Below, piece after piece: positions 35,176 to 47,890 of a stretch of 64,000 nt of DNA; the stretch's first letter is position 1, and each line of letters starts with the position of its first letter. Under the pieces are notes generated by a model. It did no database searches. It had not been told where the DNA came from and was given only the letters and a program-made list of their open reading frames with translations. This DNA comes from Desarmillaria ectypa (taxonomy: Eukaryota; Basidiomycota; Agaricomycetes; Agaricales; Physalacriaceae), in the NCBI GenBank assembly GCA_030407005.1, contig JAUDYN010000011.1, forward strand, positions 1,540,501-1,604,500, in the 5' to 3' direction. The position numbers and the translations under genes are program-made.

Positions 35176-38102
35176 TAGTATACATTATATAGTTTTTATA
35201 TCTGAAACTGAGAAAATATCAAAAATAACCTATGTCATAGTAAACAGCTCTGGTCAGTCTGATATTGATGCAACAACCAGACTGAAAGAAAGTATAGAAT
35301 CTTGCCTTTAGACTTTTTAGCTATTATGCATAAAAGTCCTGGTCAGGAATGTGGAGAGATCATAGAAAGAATGCATGTATGGCTTATATGTTCTTGTGAG
35401 TCATCTTGTGTGGCTGTGCATGAGTTATAATAATGTAAGCAATCTGGGCACCTAGATAGTGGACCAGAAGTAGCATCTGAATAAGATAAGATAGTGAGAA
35501 AATCATAATATTAACTGAGTTAATAGTCTAACAATTTTACTATAATTATTGATGAATCATTGATAAAAATTAATAAGTCCTCAGAACAATTGTAGTTCTT
35601 GTTTTTTTTAGTGAGTGTCAGCTATTTAATAATCTTCTTTATCTTTACTGAATCTATTCTAATCACTCTATCTTTAAAACTTCAAATTTGTATTTTTTTA
35701 CTTTTAAGAACAGTTTGTTCTTTCATACAATTTCTAGCATCTTCTATATGATTTTCTGATGCTCTGTTTTGTCTTCTTCTTGACAAAGAAAAAGAGGAAC
35801 CCCATAAATGATTGAAAGAGTCAGATTCAGTTTGTGGCCAAGTTTTTATATAAAAACTTGTCTAATTCCTCTTGTTCTATCAGGTTTAATAGATAGACTT
35901 TGCAGTCCAGACTTATATTGGTGTTTGGAATTAATTTGATTGTATAGTTCCAAGGTTTTCATAGTGATAATTCATTAAGATTTTCTTTGGAAAATATACT
36001 GATAAAGTCCTAATAGTCTTTAAAACTGTTTTTTCAAAAGTTTTCTTGTTTTCACTTTATTCATGCTGCTAGCTCATTCACCTTGCTACTTATTGCTTGT
36101 ATGTGAAATACCTCTTTAAAGTCTATAATAATAATCTTATTCCCCTCTTTCATCTTTATTCTCCAGCATTTCTCTAGATCTGCATTGGGAAGGTAGCATA
36201 GTATTTTTCAGCAGAAGTATCATGCTGATGAGACTTCATCCATCTCTCAGTTAATTAGCAGATTATGTCTTTTCAGCCAATCAAAGCCTAGAGACAAGAA
36301 AATAGTTTCTAAATTAACTATGGCCAGTTTAATTTATTTCACATGATCCTCTATTCTTAAACACATATCTACATACTCTATGATGTCTCCTCCTCTATTT
36401 TGACTTCCATCTGTATTATGGACCAGTGTGAAGATTGAGGCTTTAAACATGCTTATATAATACTTTTAGACATACACTTGATTGATTATACTTCCCATGT
36501 ATCTACTATTCACAAGAGCCTAGATTAACATTACATCTTTGATATCAATAGTCTCTAGTTGCATAGTAACCATGATATTCTTCCTCTTGTGTCCTCTAAT
36601 AAACTGCAGTAGTCATTTTAATTTGCCTAACTATTTTAGTGATATTCTTTTTGTGGCTTTGAGAATATAAAAAGTTAAGTCCTTATCCACTTCAACAGTT
36701 CATCAAGGGTAGACCCATTGCTGCAGTGTGGCTATTTAGTCATCAAGAGTTTTCCCTAGCTGTATTTTTCTCCTGGTCCACTCTACTTGGTAACAGCAAG
36801 TGACTAAAGGCTAAGTGAATAAATATAAACTCTAAATCACTAAACTCAAAACCACTCTACACAATTTTATCTCTGATGCAGATTCCTGACTCTTCAGTTT
36901 TATTTGATATAAAACCTTTTACTTAAAACCTTGACCTTGATATCAAAGAGGCAGCTGATGCTTTACTAATAGTGAAGATTGAGCAATTGTATTTTTTAAA
37001 TTATTTTAGAGCTCTCAAAATTATTTATAATATTAAGAATCAAATAATGTTATTTGAAGCCAATTTAAGGTAAGATTATGCACACTGAGAATCTAAACAG
37101 TTTAAAAAATTTATACCTAGATTCAATAGCCCTTTTATAGTCCTAAATATGAATCCAAATGAAAATCTGTCAAGAACAGGAAACACTAGACTCATGAAGG
37201 GCAATGAATATGGTGAATAGTGTGTATTAGAGAGAACTGTAAATGTCTAGATGAGAGTGAGAAAGAAGAAAAAAAAATTTCTGTCTCTATATGATAGCAA
37301 GTATATATATGAGCAGAAGCAATAAAATAGTCTAAAATACATTGTTGGTACATCATTGTAAGTAAGAGCACTGGAGTAGGCTTACACCAAATAAGTCAAT
37401 GTATATTTTAAACATCTTTTCTTTGAACATTCATCCCATCTTTCATATTTTTCTGCTAAAGTCCTACAAACTCAACAATTCTGACCTTTTCTCCAACTAT
37501 GAACTCTTCTGACTAGATCTAATTATCACTCCTGAGGAAGCAGAGAAATATATAGTTGATTATGGACATGCATTATTAGGGAGGGACTGAAGATATTTTA
37601 TTTGCTATATTGGTTATAAACAAGATGAGGACAAGTGGTTACCAGATGCAGAGATTGAGGAAAATCCCAAATGATGGATGAATCTTTTAAAGTAGGAATA
37701 AGTGTAACCTATAGAGAACACACAGAGGAGTAGAAGAGGAATAAGCAGAAGAGCAGTAAAAAAGTACTATATTTACTTATTATAGCTAATAAAACTGACT
37801 ATATTATGATGTCCCAAGGTGATTTTGTCTGTACATGACTGAATGACTAATGCTTACTTAAGGTGCTAGAAATGGCTGTCCATGCACTCATCACTGTAGA
37901 TATATACTCCAAGCACCACCAAGCATTGTTTCCCACAACTTACATTAATCACCTCAACTCTGAATAATTAATATCCTCTGCCTGCTTGCTATTATTTTAA
38001 CATCAACAATAGGCTTCACTTCCAGCACATTCTCTCTATCACTGGCTTCTATATAACATCACCCATTCAGACACTCAAAACCCTCATAATATCATCTACA
38101 CT
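35176..38102 (-). mobile_element. Degraded Ty3/gypsy-like remnant
   Basis: The region is AT-rich and riddled with stops. On the minus strand 36291-36250 reads LGFDWLKRHNLLIN, the segment that follows the aspartic protease in Ty3/gypsy polyproteins. On the plus strand at about 37590-37670, YFICYIGYKQDEDKWLPDAE resembles a chromodomain of the type found at the end of gypsy integrases. The opposite orientations suggest pieces of two elements. No intact frame remains. Confidence 0.45.
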
Positions 38103-38107
38103 CCTGC

Positions 38108-39865
38108 TGTTATGATTTTTCCATTATCTTATCTTATCTGAGTCATATTCATGACTCATCCATCTAATCAACCATCATCTCCAACTTGTGTCTATTCTTT
38201 CACCAACCACTACTCCTGTTGATGTGCTTGGTAATGGTGAGTGACAAAAGAATTAGGGAATGGCAATGAACACCAATCACACTAAACCTCTTACTACTCT
38301 ACACTTAATCACCAATATTGAATTTGGGCAGTTTTGAGTATGATGGAAGCACTCTGCAGACTTCAATAATCAAGTACAATTGTCTTAAAGATGTTTTATT
38401 CGTTACTAGTGAGTTTATACAAAGTACTACTTGTACTAGTGGGGTGGGTAAGACACAATTGGATAAGAGTGACTTGGTTTGAGCTACTGCACTCATTCTG
38501 ACTGAAACTGCTTCAGACTGGTGGCACTCTTGGCCCTATACTGCTTCCTACAAGTGATAAACACTTGACTAGCCACACTCTTGGCTAACTAGTGGTGCTC
38601 TTGGCCTAAGAATAAACTATAACTCCAAGAACTTTGCTTGAACTAACTTCAAAACACTCCGGACCTTTGCAGGATGCAACAGTGACTCTAATGGACTTTA
38701 ATTCAATGCAATTCTATGGGTGACTTAGCGACTATTAATCACTTCATTGAGGTTAAGCACAAAAGCCTTTAATTGGGGACACCAGTTACTACCAGTGAGG
38801 GCTCAACTGCAGGGATAGCTTGCCTGCTTTGCACGAGTGCCCATCCCACTACTTATATACTACTGAGGCAGAACTATAAATATCATCTGGGTATAGGGTA
38901 TATTGGTAAGGATTTCTTGGCTAGTCACGAATAATAGTGAATAATCACATAATAGTCGGTCTAGTCTGTTTTCTTTTCAAATATTCGGTCTAGAGACTCC
39001 ACAGTTGGTCTTTCCGCACCCTTGGCACAACTACATGCCCTAGTAATGCAGTTATATGAATATCCAGATATCGGTGCCTGTAACAGCTATCCGATCATGA
39101 TCAAGAGTGCAGTCCAGCTCCACTAGTATCAATCATAAGAGATCTATATCAAAATAGTTGGATCTGGTTTATTTCTAAGTCCTGTTTCAAGATTGCCATG
39201 TGACTAGTTATCCTGACTTAGGCATTTATGCCCAGTCTGGGCTGCTAGTGACAGAACTTCATGAGATCTATGTACTCTGCTCCTGGTTTTGGTGTGCTAG
39301 TAGCATCCTTCATTTGCTAGTGGCTGTATTTCACTTAGTCCTGCTAGCATTCAAGTTACTAGTCTGGCCGGCTGGTAGATTTAACCCACTAATAGTGTTG
39401 CATCTAAGTCATGGCTCTACTAGTTGCTTACTGCTTTTAACTATCAGCTCGAAGCCTCAGCTATAGTCCTCTATGTATCACTAGTATAGGATAGATGTGC
39501 AATAGTATTGTTACAAAATCGCAAAATCTAGGTGTGAACGCATAGATGGCATATCACCATTCTCACCAACTGTCACTCCAGATGTTCTCTATTGGACCAT
39601 GATCCTTCCAGACCATCCCACTTCGATGCTGTTCTAGCATGGACTGAACTGTTTCATCTAAATATAAACACTATACATACAGTATATAAACAGAGTAAAC
39701 TACACCATTGTACTCTATCTTTTGACTAAATTAGAATCATATACCTCTTACTCTCACACACTAAAGACCAAGCCTAATCCTCTAACTGGATGATTGTTCA
39801 AACACATAACAGCCCAAAGAGGACAGCTGACATCCCAAGTCATGTGACTAAGATGGTCCCTAACA
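38108..39865 (+). repeat. Left LTR of the gypsy element, split by repeat copy B
   Basis: The LTR sequence occupies 38108-38220 and resumes at about 39561-39865 (TCTCACCAACTGTCACTCC onwards). The right LTR is uninterrupted (CCCCTGTTCTCACCAACTG) and serves as the empty site. A TATATAAA lies at about 39683. The last bases are CCCTAACA. Confidence 0.88.
38221..39560 (-). mobile_element. 1.3 kb repeat copy B inserted in the gypsy left LTR
   Basis: An insertion of about 1340 bp relative to the right LTR, related to copy A at 33455-35175 in opposite orientation. Read on the minus strand it starts near TGATATGCC and ends GCACATCA, giving TG...CA, and contains TATATAAG, which suggests a solo LTR of a long-LTR family. 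No clear target duplication is visible (flanks AATGG versus ACAGG). ACTAG/CTAGT words are strikingly frequent. It retains CG dinucleotides, so it is younger than copy A. There is no coding capacity. Confidence 0.75.
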
Positions 39866-39878
39866 TTAGTCAAAAGAT
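39866..39878 (+). promoter_or_regulatory. Self-priming-type primer-binding site
   Basis: TTAGTCAAAAGAT directly follows the left LTR. Its reverse complement ATCTTTTGACTAA occurs in the LTR at 39717-39729 (and 47742-47754), about 30 nt downstream of the TATA box, where the RNA should begin. This matches the Tf1/sushi arrangement in which the 5' end of the RNA primes minus-strand synthesis. Confidence 0.75.
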
Positions 39879-40027
39879 TCCCTCCTGCTTCTAAATGCTA
39901 GCTGCAAAGAAGTATTCTCTTATGACCAATGAAGAGAACCCATGAAACCCCAGAACTGTATCTCTTGGCATCACAATTGGCAGTGCCATTCTTTTAACCT
40001 TCTTTATGATCCTCGCCATCTTAATTT

Positions 40028-42540
40028 ATGAGGAAGAAATCTGAATACTCCTTCACCAAAGGTGAACCCAATGACCCTGACTCCCACCCAGACCATCCAG
40101 ACCACCCCGACACCCCAACCATGTCATTCCCCAGGGACTATCCCCTGCCTGATTGGGTGAATGAGAGGCGATACCTCTCAGTCATCCCTGAGCATGATTT
40201 GCAATTGCCTCCTCCTCTGAGGAGTCAATTAATGAGAGGACCTCCACTGCTGGTCCCTCCTGGAACCCAATTGAGGGGGCCCTGACTGCAGAGCCCTCCT
40301 CCATCAATGAGCACAATGCTCAGGCTGTCTTTCTCCATTACAGGATGAAATGACCTGCCACCTCCACCACCGAGAAATATGTGCAGCACATACACATATA
40401 GGCTGAGGAGAATGTCCCACTCTCCTACCCCAGGCCCCCACACCCCCGCCCCATCCATCTCCCTACCCCCACTCTTCTTTTGTACTCCCGGTGAATACCC
40501 CCCAATCCCAATCCCCCTCCTCTGATGGGTCCTATCACAGACCCCAAAACCCTGACAATCCTATCATAGATCGAAACCACTCCTATGGGCCCTGGGCCTA
40601 TAGAGAAAACTGGCCCCAGGGAGGGACCAACTCCACCTCTTCCCTCCCAATCATCGAAATCTCTGATGAGTCCAATGGAGAATTTGACACCCCATACCCA
40701 CTCCCTCCCACTACCACTGACAGCCCTTTCAACCCAAACAGGGGTGACTATACCTGGCCTGAACTCTCCGAGTTCGACAGGGGTCTATTTGGCTCCTTCA
40801 GGTCCACCACCAGGGACATCCGACGATGGGATGTGGAGGCGAGAAGTCTCTGGGATGAGCCCAGGACAAGCATGGATGAGTGGCTTACCTGTAATTGAGG
40901 AGACCTCATTCGGGGTTCTAATCTCAATGCCACACTCTGTGCCCAAATATGGGTAAACCAAGAATATCAGTTATTCCCTGCTGTGGTTGGGGATATACTA
41001 CCAGGGCTTCGAGCCCGAGATGAGGATGAGCAGAGGGAGCTGGAATGCTCCCTATGACACTTATGGATATTGGAGACCCAATGAGAGGAGTAGATATGAG
41101 CAAGAGTCCCAGTACAGTATGTTTACCTATGATACAGGTTACTACAGTGGGCTGGGATACCACCAGCCTCAATATGAAACTATTCCAGATTATCCCCTGG
41201 ACACTCTAGTCACAAGACCAAGACCCTTGCCTGACTCGCCACCACACAGTCGGGCATGACAGCAAGGCTACCACCCCTATCAGGGTGGCAGTCTTCTCTT
41301 TGCAGGCATGGGAGAAGACATGAAAGCTGAAACTGCCCCTGCAGGCACCACCACTGCAGGAGCATCAAGAATCCTGGCAATGGTGGAAGAAATTTGGCAG
41401 CAGATGAAAACAGCACTGGCCAAAAAGAAAAAGCACATCATGGAGATGCACGAAGAGCTCGAAAGGGAGGAGTCTGCCAGGAGGATGATGGCAGACTATC
41501 TCTGTGATCAAGAAAAAGGAAAGGAGCCAGACAGGGGCAGACCCTCGGAGCCACCAAGAGGATACCCAGGTCCAAGGCCAGATTGATATTTGATCCCAAG
41601 ACTGCCCCCCAGCAAAGGTCCTCCTGACCCTATCCCCAACCCCATTGGGAATGCCACTGCCGATGCCCCATATTTGGGCATCAAACCAACTCTCATCAAA
41701 GTTCCCTCTCCATTCAAGGGGGATCACGACGATATTGAATACTTCATATGTGATTGCATCACCTATTTCGAAGTGTTTTGACACTACTTCCAGGTGCTGT
41801 CACACCTGGTACTATTCGTGATCTCCCACTTTAAGGGGGCTGCCAAGGACTGGTGGGTCTACAAGAGACCTGAATTCTGGATTGGTGACTCCCATGATAG
41901 GACCACTGCCCACTTCTGCTATCCTGACTGGGCAGACTTTGCCAATATGGTCTCGTGACAATTCCAAGATCCCACCATCGAGGAGGTCCATAAAAAGCAG
42001 ATGTTTGACCTCCAGATGGGAGCATAGCCCACCTCCCATTACTTTCAAAAGCTGGAAGAAGAGGCCAAGTTAGCAGGCTGGAGAACTGATGAGGCAGAAC
42101 ACGGCGTCATGGTGAAAGCCATCCATCTAGGAGTACCATCCTCCTATATGACCTTCATCTTGAACATAGGCATCAACATCCCACATTCTTATCCAGAATG
42201 GAAGGAGCATATCCTTAGGATGTATGAGGAATGCCAATGCAAGTGGGTCTTTGACCAGACCACCAGCACGCCCTGGGACAGGCAGAAGAAGGACTCCCAT
42301 CCCCAATATCAGCAACAGCAGCCCAGCGGCAAAGCTGCCACTGGGGTGACAAGTTCCTTGGCTTCAAAGCTGACTGCCAACACAGGTACCAGTCAGAATG
42401 CAGGAACTGGTTGGTGGACAACATACAGAGGGGCAGGGAAGCCCATGGACATCGATCAGTGAAGGGCTAAGGGCAGGTGCTTCAGGTGTGATGAGAAAGG
42501 TCACCTGAGCAAGGATTGCCCTAGAAGAAAAGAGTTGAGA
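40028..42540 (+). pseudogene. Decayed gag of the gypsy element
   Basis: This spans the acidic, Pro-rich N-terminal part (40028-40900), a charged region ending about 41590, and the capsid-like stretch with FKGAAKDWW at about 41834, FANMVS then FQDPTIEEVHKKQMFDLQMG, and KAIHLGVPSSY. It ends in an intact CCHC zinc knuckle, CFRCDEKGHLSKDC (about 42480-42519). Several stops interrupt it, including TGA at 41779-41781 and one just before the knuckle. Structural protein of the particle in the ancestor. Confidence 0.8.
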
Positions 42541-43699
42541 GACATTTGGTCAGTAGGGCCCACTAACGAAGTGATGCTGCCTACAACCAAAATTGAAGAG
42601 GCAAAAGACTAGGTCAACAAGGGTTCAATTCCCCTTGCTTGACCAAGTCTCAAGAAGGTGAGTCCTTGGCTTCTGTGGGTTGGACTGAACATTATAAATA
42701 TAGACAATCATTGGCAAATATGAATATATATCCTATGACTTCACAGACCCCAAAGCCGAAAACCCCTCAAGAATCAAAAAAGAACAGGTATATCATCCTC
42801 CTGCAAGAAGCTGACACAAAGATCTATAGTGAATCCTGAGCCCCTGATAAGGTGTGGGATTTGCCAGGTGGTGCTGGCACTGCCACGAAGTCCAATGAGC
42901 TTAGCTCACTGGATATGCTGCTGAGTAATCAGCCACAGGCAGAGGGTAGTAGGTGGGACTCCTTTAGGCCTCCCAGAAGTCCGAATGTCTCAGTGTCCTC
43001 CTTGAGCAGAGGACCAAGCCCACTACCCTCGCCAGGGTCAGTGGGGGATCAGGAGAGTGCCTCTCACCAAGGCCAGGAGTGGGGCCACACACTATCTGGA
43101 CTGGTGGGAGAACAGCCAGTAGTGCAGCTGACAGCAATGCTGATAAGATTCACTCCAGCTGTGAAAGCTCAGTACTCTGCTGGAACTGATAGTAGAAGTG
43201 GAACCTTGAACACCTCAAGCCAAAACCAGACTTCTCCCAAGTCCTGGCAAGTTCTCGAGTGAACTAAAGCTAAAGAACAGGGGGAAGCTGCTAGCACCCA
43301 GGCGGTAAAGAGGGGGCATGCCAGTAGAATCACCATTGTTGAAGTACCTGATGAGAAAGATGACACTGCCTTTCAACTATGGCAAGCCAGCCAGTCCAAA
43401 GCCAGTACCCTGAAACCTGAAGTCTTGCCCAAACAGGAAGCACTGAAACCCAAAATCCTGCCTAACAAGGGGGTACCGAAACTCAAAGTCCTGCCAACTA
43501 TGGAGGCACATGATCACCAATAGTACAAACCATTTGGGATCGACTAGACTCTGCATGCCATTTGCAGTTCCAAGAACTTGGCAGTCGCCAAAGCCATTCT
43601 CTTCATTTAGGTTCATCCTAAACGACTTGGAGAGATAACTGATGAGCTCATCCAGAGCTTAAGAACTGAAGAGAGTCCTGCACATGAGCAGCTCTACAA

Positions 43700-45740
43700 A
43701 CTTCATGAACTGATTCAGTATATCTGTGGAACCAAGAGCTCAGGACAAGATTTCTTGGTGGATATCCAGCTCTCTCCCTGTATGGGAAAGAAGATGTTGA
43801 CAACCCGAGTGTTGTTGAATAGCAGCTGCACAGGCAGCTCTATCAACCAAACCTATGTCCAACAACACCAGTTGGATACCCAAAAAGCTGCATCCCCCAT
43901 ACCTGTATACAATGCAGATGGAACTCATAACAAGGCAGGCAACGTAACAGAATTCATGGAACTCCAAATGACCATTGGAGACCACATTAAATGAATTGAC
44001 CTAGCGGTCACAGACTTGGGCTCCAAGATGGTGTACTTAGGTCATGATTGGCTTAAACACCACAATCCTTTCGTCAATTGGAAAGCAGAGACCATGACGT
44101 TTGGACGATGTCATTGCATCAAAAACCATTTTGCACTTCCTGATGCAGATGAAGAAGATCAATGGGATGAAGAACTAGAAGAAGGTGAAAGTATTCTTGC
44201 CATCAATATGCAAGAAGAAATCATTCTTTGAGTGGTCCATCATGCAAATGAACTGGCAGCAGCTGCCAATGCAGAAAAACTAAAACAGACCTTTGAGGAG
44301 CTCATGCCTCCTCAGTACCAAAGCTTTAGAGATCTATTCTCCAAAGAAAGCTTTGATGATTTACCAGAATGAAGACCCTGGGACCATGCCATCAAGCTGA
44401 CTCTCAATACAAAATCTACCCTAGACTGCAAAGTCTACCCACTCAATCAAAATGAACAAGAACAACTCAACAAGTTCTTGGATGAAAACCTTGACTTGAG
44501 GAGGATTCGACCTTCCAAATCCCCCTTTACATCCTCTTTCTTCTTCATAAAGAAAAAAGATAGCTCTTTACAACCTGTTTAGGACTATAGAAAACTGAAT
44601 GAAATAATGATCAAAAATCATTATCCCCTTCCATTAATCTCTGAACTTATCGACAAGTTATGTGGAGCAAAGTATTTCTCCAAGCTAGATGTTTGATGGG
44701 GATACAACAATGTATGCATCAAGGATGAAGATGAAAAAAAGGCCACATTCAGAACTAACCGGGGACTCTTTGAGCCAATGGTTATGTTCTTTGGCCTTAT
44801 AAATTCACCAGCCATGTTCCAGTGGATGATGAATGATATCTTCAAGGATTTAATCACTGGAGGAAAAGTTACCATTTACCTCGATGACATCCTTATTTTT
44901 ATGAAATCCCTGTCTGAACACCAAATCATCATTTGGCAAGTACTCCAGCATCTCTGAGAGAACAAGCTATTCCTCAAAGCCAAGAAATGTGAGTTCAAAG
45001 TACTCAAGACTAAATACCTGGATGTCATCATTAGCAAAGACACTATTCATATGGACCCAATCAAGATTGCAGGAATTGCTGAATGGCCCACTCCTATGAA
45101 AAAAAAGAAACTTCAGTCTTTCTTAGGGTTCACGAATTTTGACTGAAAATTCATTCATGACTACTCCAAAATCATATGACCCCTTACCCAGTTAACCGGA
45201 AAGGTGGACTGGACATGGGGACCAGATCAAGAACAAGCATTCTCACAACTCAAGAAGTTGATGACCACAAATGTAGTTCTAATGATTCCCTCAGATGATG
45301 GAAAATTCTGAGTAGAAGCTGACACCAGTGATGGAGCTATCAGCGCCATTCTAAGCCAAGAACAGAATGGGAAATGGAGACCAGTTGCCTTTATGTCAAA
45401 AGTGTTGACAGTCACCAAGTGCAACTATGAGATCTACAACAAGAAGTTGCTAGCAATCATGTTGGCCCTAGAAGAATGGCATCACTATCTCATGGGTGCC
45501 AAAGAAACCATTGAAATCTGGACTGATCATCAAAACCTCCAGTATTTCTGAAAACCACAGAAGTTGAATCGCTGACAAGCATGGTGGGTCATGGAATTGG
45601 CTGAGTACCATTTTGTCCTTCAACACAAAGCTGGGGTCACCAACAAGAAGGCAGACCTTCTCAGCTGGCAAGACGATCATGATCAAGAAAAGGAAGACAA
45701 CCAAGACATAGTTGTCCTTTCCCCAGAACATTTCCAGGCA
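43700..45740 (+). pseudogene. Decayed protease, reverse transcriptase and RNase H
   Basis: The protease region at 43755-43994 has LLNSSCTGSSI where family members have an Asp-Ser-Gly active site, so the catalytic Asp is lost. It is followed by LGHDWLKHHNPFVNWK. The reverse transcriptase reads LRRIRPSKSPFTSSFFFIKK, FFGLINSPAMFQWMMNDIF, and keeps YLDD at 44877-44888. RNase H reads EADTSDGAISAILS and LAIMLALEEWHHYLMGA, then IWTDHQNLQYF. Premature stops, mostly TGA, break the frame throughout. Confidence 0.88.
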
Positions 45741-45759
45741 TTAATATTGCCCACCACCA

Positions 45760-47200
45760 AAGAATGAATCATGCATATAAGAGACATGATATGGCAGAAA
45801 AACCAGTGGAATCAAAGGATTGAGAAATTCCTTAATCATGAAAGAGGAATCACCCAAGAAAGCAAAATCTTGTGGTACAACGGATGAATCTACATTCCCC
45901 AGGACTCTTCCCTTCATGGAGAGATCATTGCCTAATATCATGATCATATCACTGCAGGACATCCAGGGATTGCCAAGATGAAGGAACTCATTCTTCGCAA
46001 ATACTGGTGGCCAAAGATGAAAAAAGATGTCAAATCCTATATCAAGGGATGCAAAACTTGTCAATGAACAAAGAGTGACATGCAGGCCAAAGCCACACCT
46101 CTTCATCCCAACGCCATCCCAGATCCTCCATAGACACATATTTCAGTTGACATGATCACTGGTCTTCCAGAATCAGAAGGTTTTGATGCCTTACTCATCA
46201 TCATGGACCGATTCTCCAAAAACATACTCCTCATTCCATGTCACAAGGAACTATCTGCTGAAGGATGAGCACTGATACTCTGCAACCATATATATGCAAA
46301 GCATGGAATGCCACAAGTGGTCATCTCAGACCAAGGACCTCAGTTTGTATCTGCATTCATGAAGAAACTCTATTGAATGCTGAACATCACACAAAACACC
46401 TCAATGATGTATCATCCCCAGATGGACAGACAGACAGAGAGAGTCAATCAGGAGGTTGAAAAGTATCTTCACATTTTTGTCAACCATCGACAAATGGATT
46501 GGGTCATGTGATTAACCCTCGCAGAATTTGCCCACAATAACTGAATCCACTCAGCCATGGGCAAGAGTCCCTTCATGGTCCTATATGGATGCAATCCTTA
46601 ACTCATCCCTGAATCCATCCAGAAAACCAGCTTCACTAATCCTGCAGCAGTTGACTTCACTGAAACCATGGCCAAGGTCCATAAAGAAGTACATGATGCC
46701 TTGGAAAAGGCTGCAGTGCAAATGAAGGCACAATATGACAAATGAAAACAGTTACCTCGTGAGTACTATATCAGAGATAAAGTTTGGCTCAATACTGCCA
46801 ACCTGCACCTTCCATGACCCAAGAAGAAACTCAATGATAAATGAACAGAACCATTCAAAATCATTGAAAAGTCAGGAGTAGCAGCCTACAAGCTAAAGCT
46901 ACCACCCTATTAGAAGATTCACCCCCGATTCAATGAAAAACTGTTGACTCCATACATCACACCCTCATTTCCTAATCAACAACAACTGCCACCTCCCCCT
47001 TCAGATCTCATCAACAGTCAAGAGGAATATGAAATTGAAGAAGTTTTGGATTTGCACACTCGAAAGGTATGCTCAAAGAGAGGACAACCATCCAGAGAAG
47101 TCATGGACTATCTGGTCAAATGGAAGGGTTGGACCCGAGAACACAACTTATGGGTCTGAGAAAGCAAGATGACGAATGCATTGGAAGTGATCTAAGAGTA
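45760..47200 (+). pseudogene. Decayed integrase and C-terminal chromodomain
   Basis: The zinc-binding HHCC part reads HDHITAGHPGIAKMKELI, then YWWPKMKKDVKSYIKGCKTC (about 45935-46065). The DDE core is seen as ISVDMITGLPES at about 46140 and VISDQGPQFVSAFMKKLY at about 46320. A GPY-type region follows. The end is a chromodomain, YEIEEVLDLHTRKV then DYLVKWKGWTREHNLWV (about 47026-47156), which in chromoviruses directs integration to heterochromatin. Many TGA stops are present. Confidence 0.88.
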
Positions 47201-47461
47201 CAAGGCTAGTGTAAACCATGCTGTATACACTCTAAAAATCATAACCAAAAACAAAGTAGTGGTTGAGATCTTGGACCACAAATACTCAGAAAATGGTGAC
47301 ATAGCATATCTCACCAAATGAAAAGATGGATTTACCAAGTGGATCATTAATCCAGACAAGGACTTATGGAAATCATTGACTGATCAATATTGGATCAGCC
47401 AAATTGAAACACAGTTCAACACCCCCAAAGAAGAACCTTAGCAGTTAGGATGACTGCTTTA

Positions 47462-47473
47462 ACAAGGAGGTAA
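47462..47473 (+). promoter_or_regulatory. Polypurine tract of the gypsy element
   Basis: ACAAGGAGGTAA directly precedes the right LTR and is the expected plus-strand priming site. Confidence 0.6.
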
Positions 47474-47890
47474 TGTTACAATTTTTCCATTATCTTATCT
47501 TATCTGAGTCATATCCATGACTCATCCATCTAATCAACCATCGTCTCTGACTCATGTCTATTCTTTCACCAACCACTACCCCTGTTCTCACCAACTGTCA
47601 CCCCAGACATTCTCTATTGGACCATGATTCTTCCAGACTATCCCACTTCAACGCCATTCTAGCATGGACTAAACTGTTTTATCCAAATATAAACACTATA
47701 CATACAGTATATAAACAGAGTAAACTACACCATTGTACTCTATCTTTTGACTAAATTAGAATCATATACCTCTTACTCTCACACACTAAAGACCAAGCCT
47801 AATCCTCTAACTGGGTGATTGTTCAAATGCATAACAGCCCAAAGAGGACAGCTGACATCCCAAGTCATGTGACTAAGATAGTCCCTAACA
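47474..47890 (+). repeat. Right LTR of the gypsy element
   Basis: 417 bp, TGTTACAATTTTTCC to CCCTAACA, followed by the target duplication CCTGC. It is intact and closely similar to the two parts of the left LTR. Differences are mostly C/T and G/A. Confidence 0.92.

Larger units (their letters stand above)
38108..47890 (+). mobile_element. Ty3/gypsy chromovirus-type LTR retrotransposon, inactive
   Basis: A complete but dead element. It is flanked by the 5-bp duplication CCTGC (38103-38107 and 47891-47895). LTRs start TGTTA and end CTAACA; the right LTR is 47474-47890 and the left one is split by another repeat. Order: LTR, primer-binding site, gag with CCHC knuckle, protease, reverse transcriptase, RNase H, integrase, chromodomain, purine-rich tract, LTR. 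The coding frame has about 27 premature stops after 44200, of which about 21 are TGA, consistent with CpG to TpG decay of CGA codons. The length is 9.8 kb, or about 8.4 kb without the insertion. Confidence 0.93.

Noticed and set aside
38221..39560. Terminal inverted repeats marking a DNA transposon
   Set aside because: The two ends do not form an inverted repeat, and no transposase or clear target duplication is visible.
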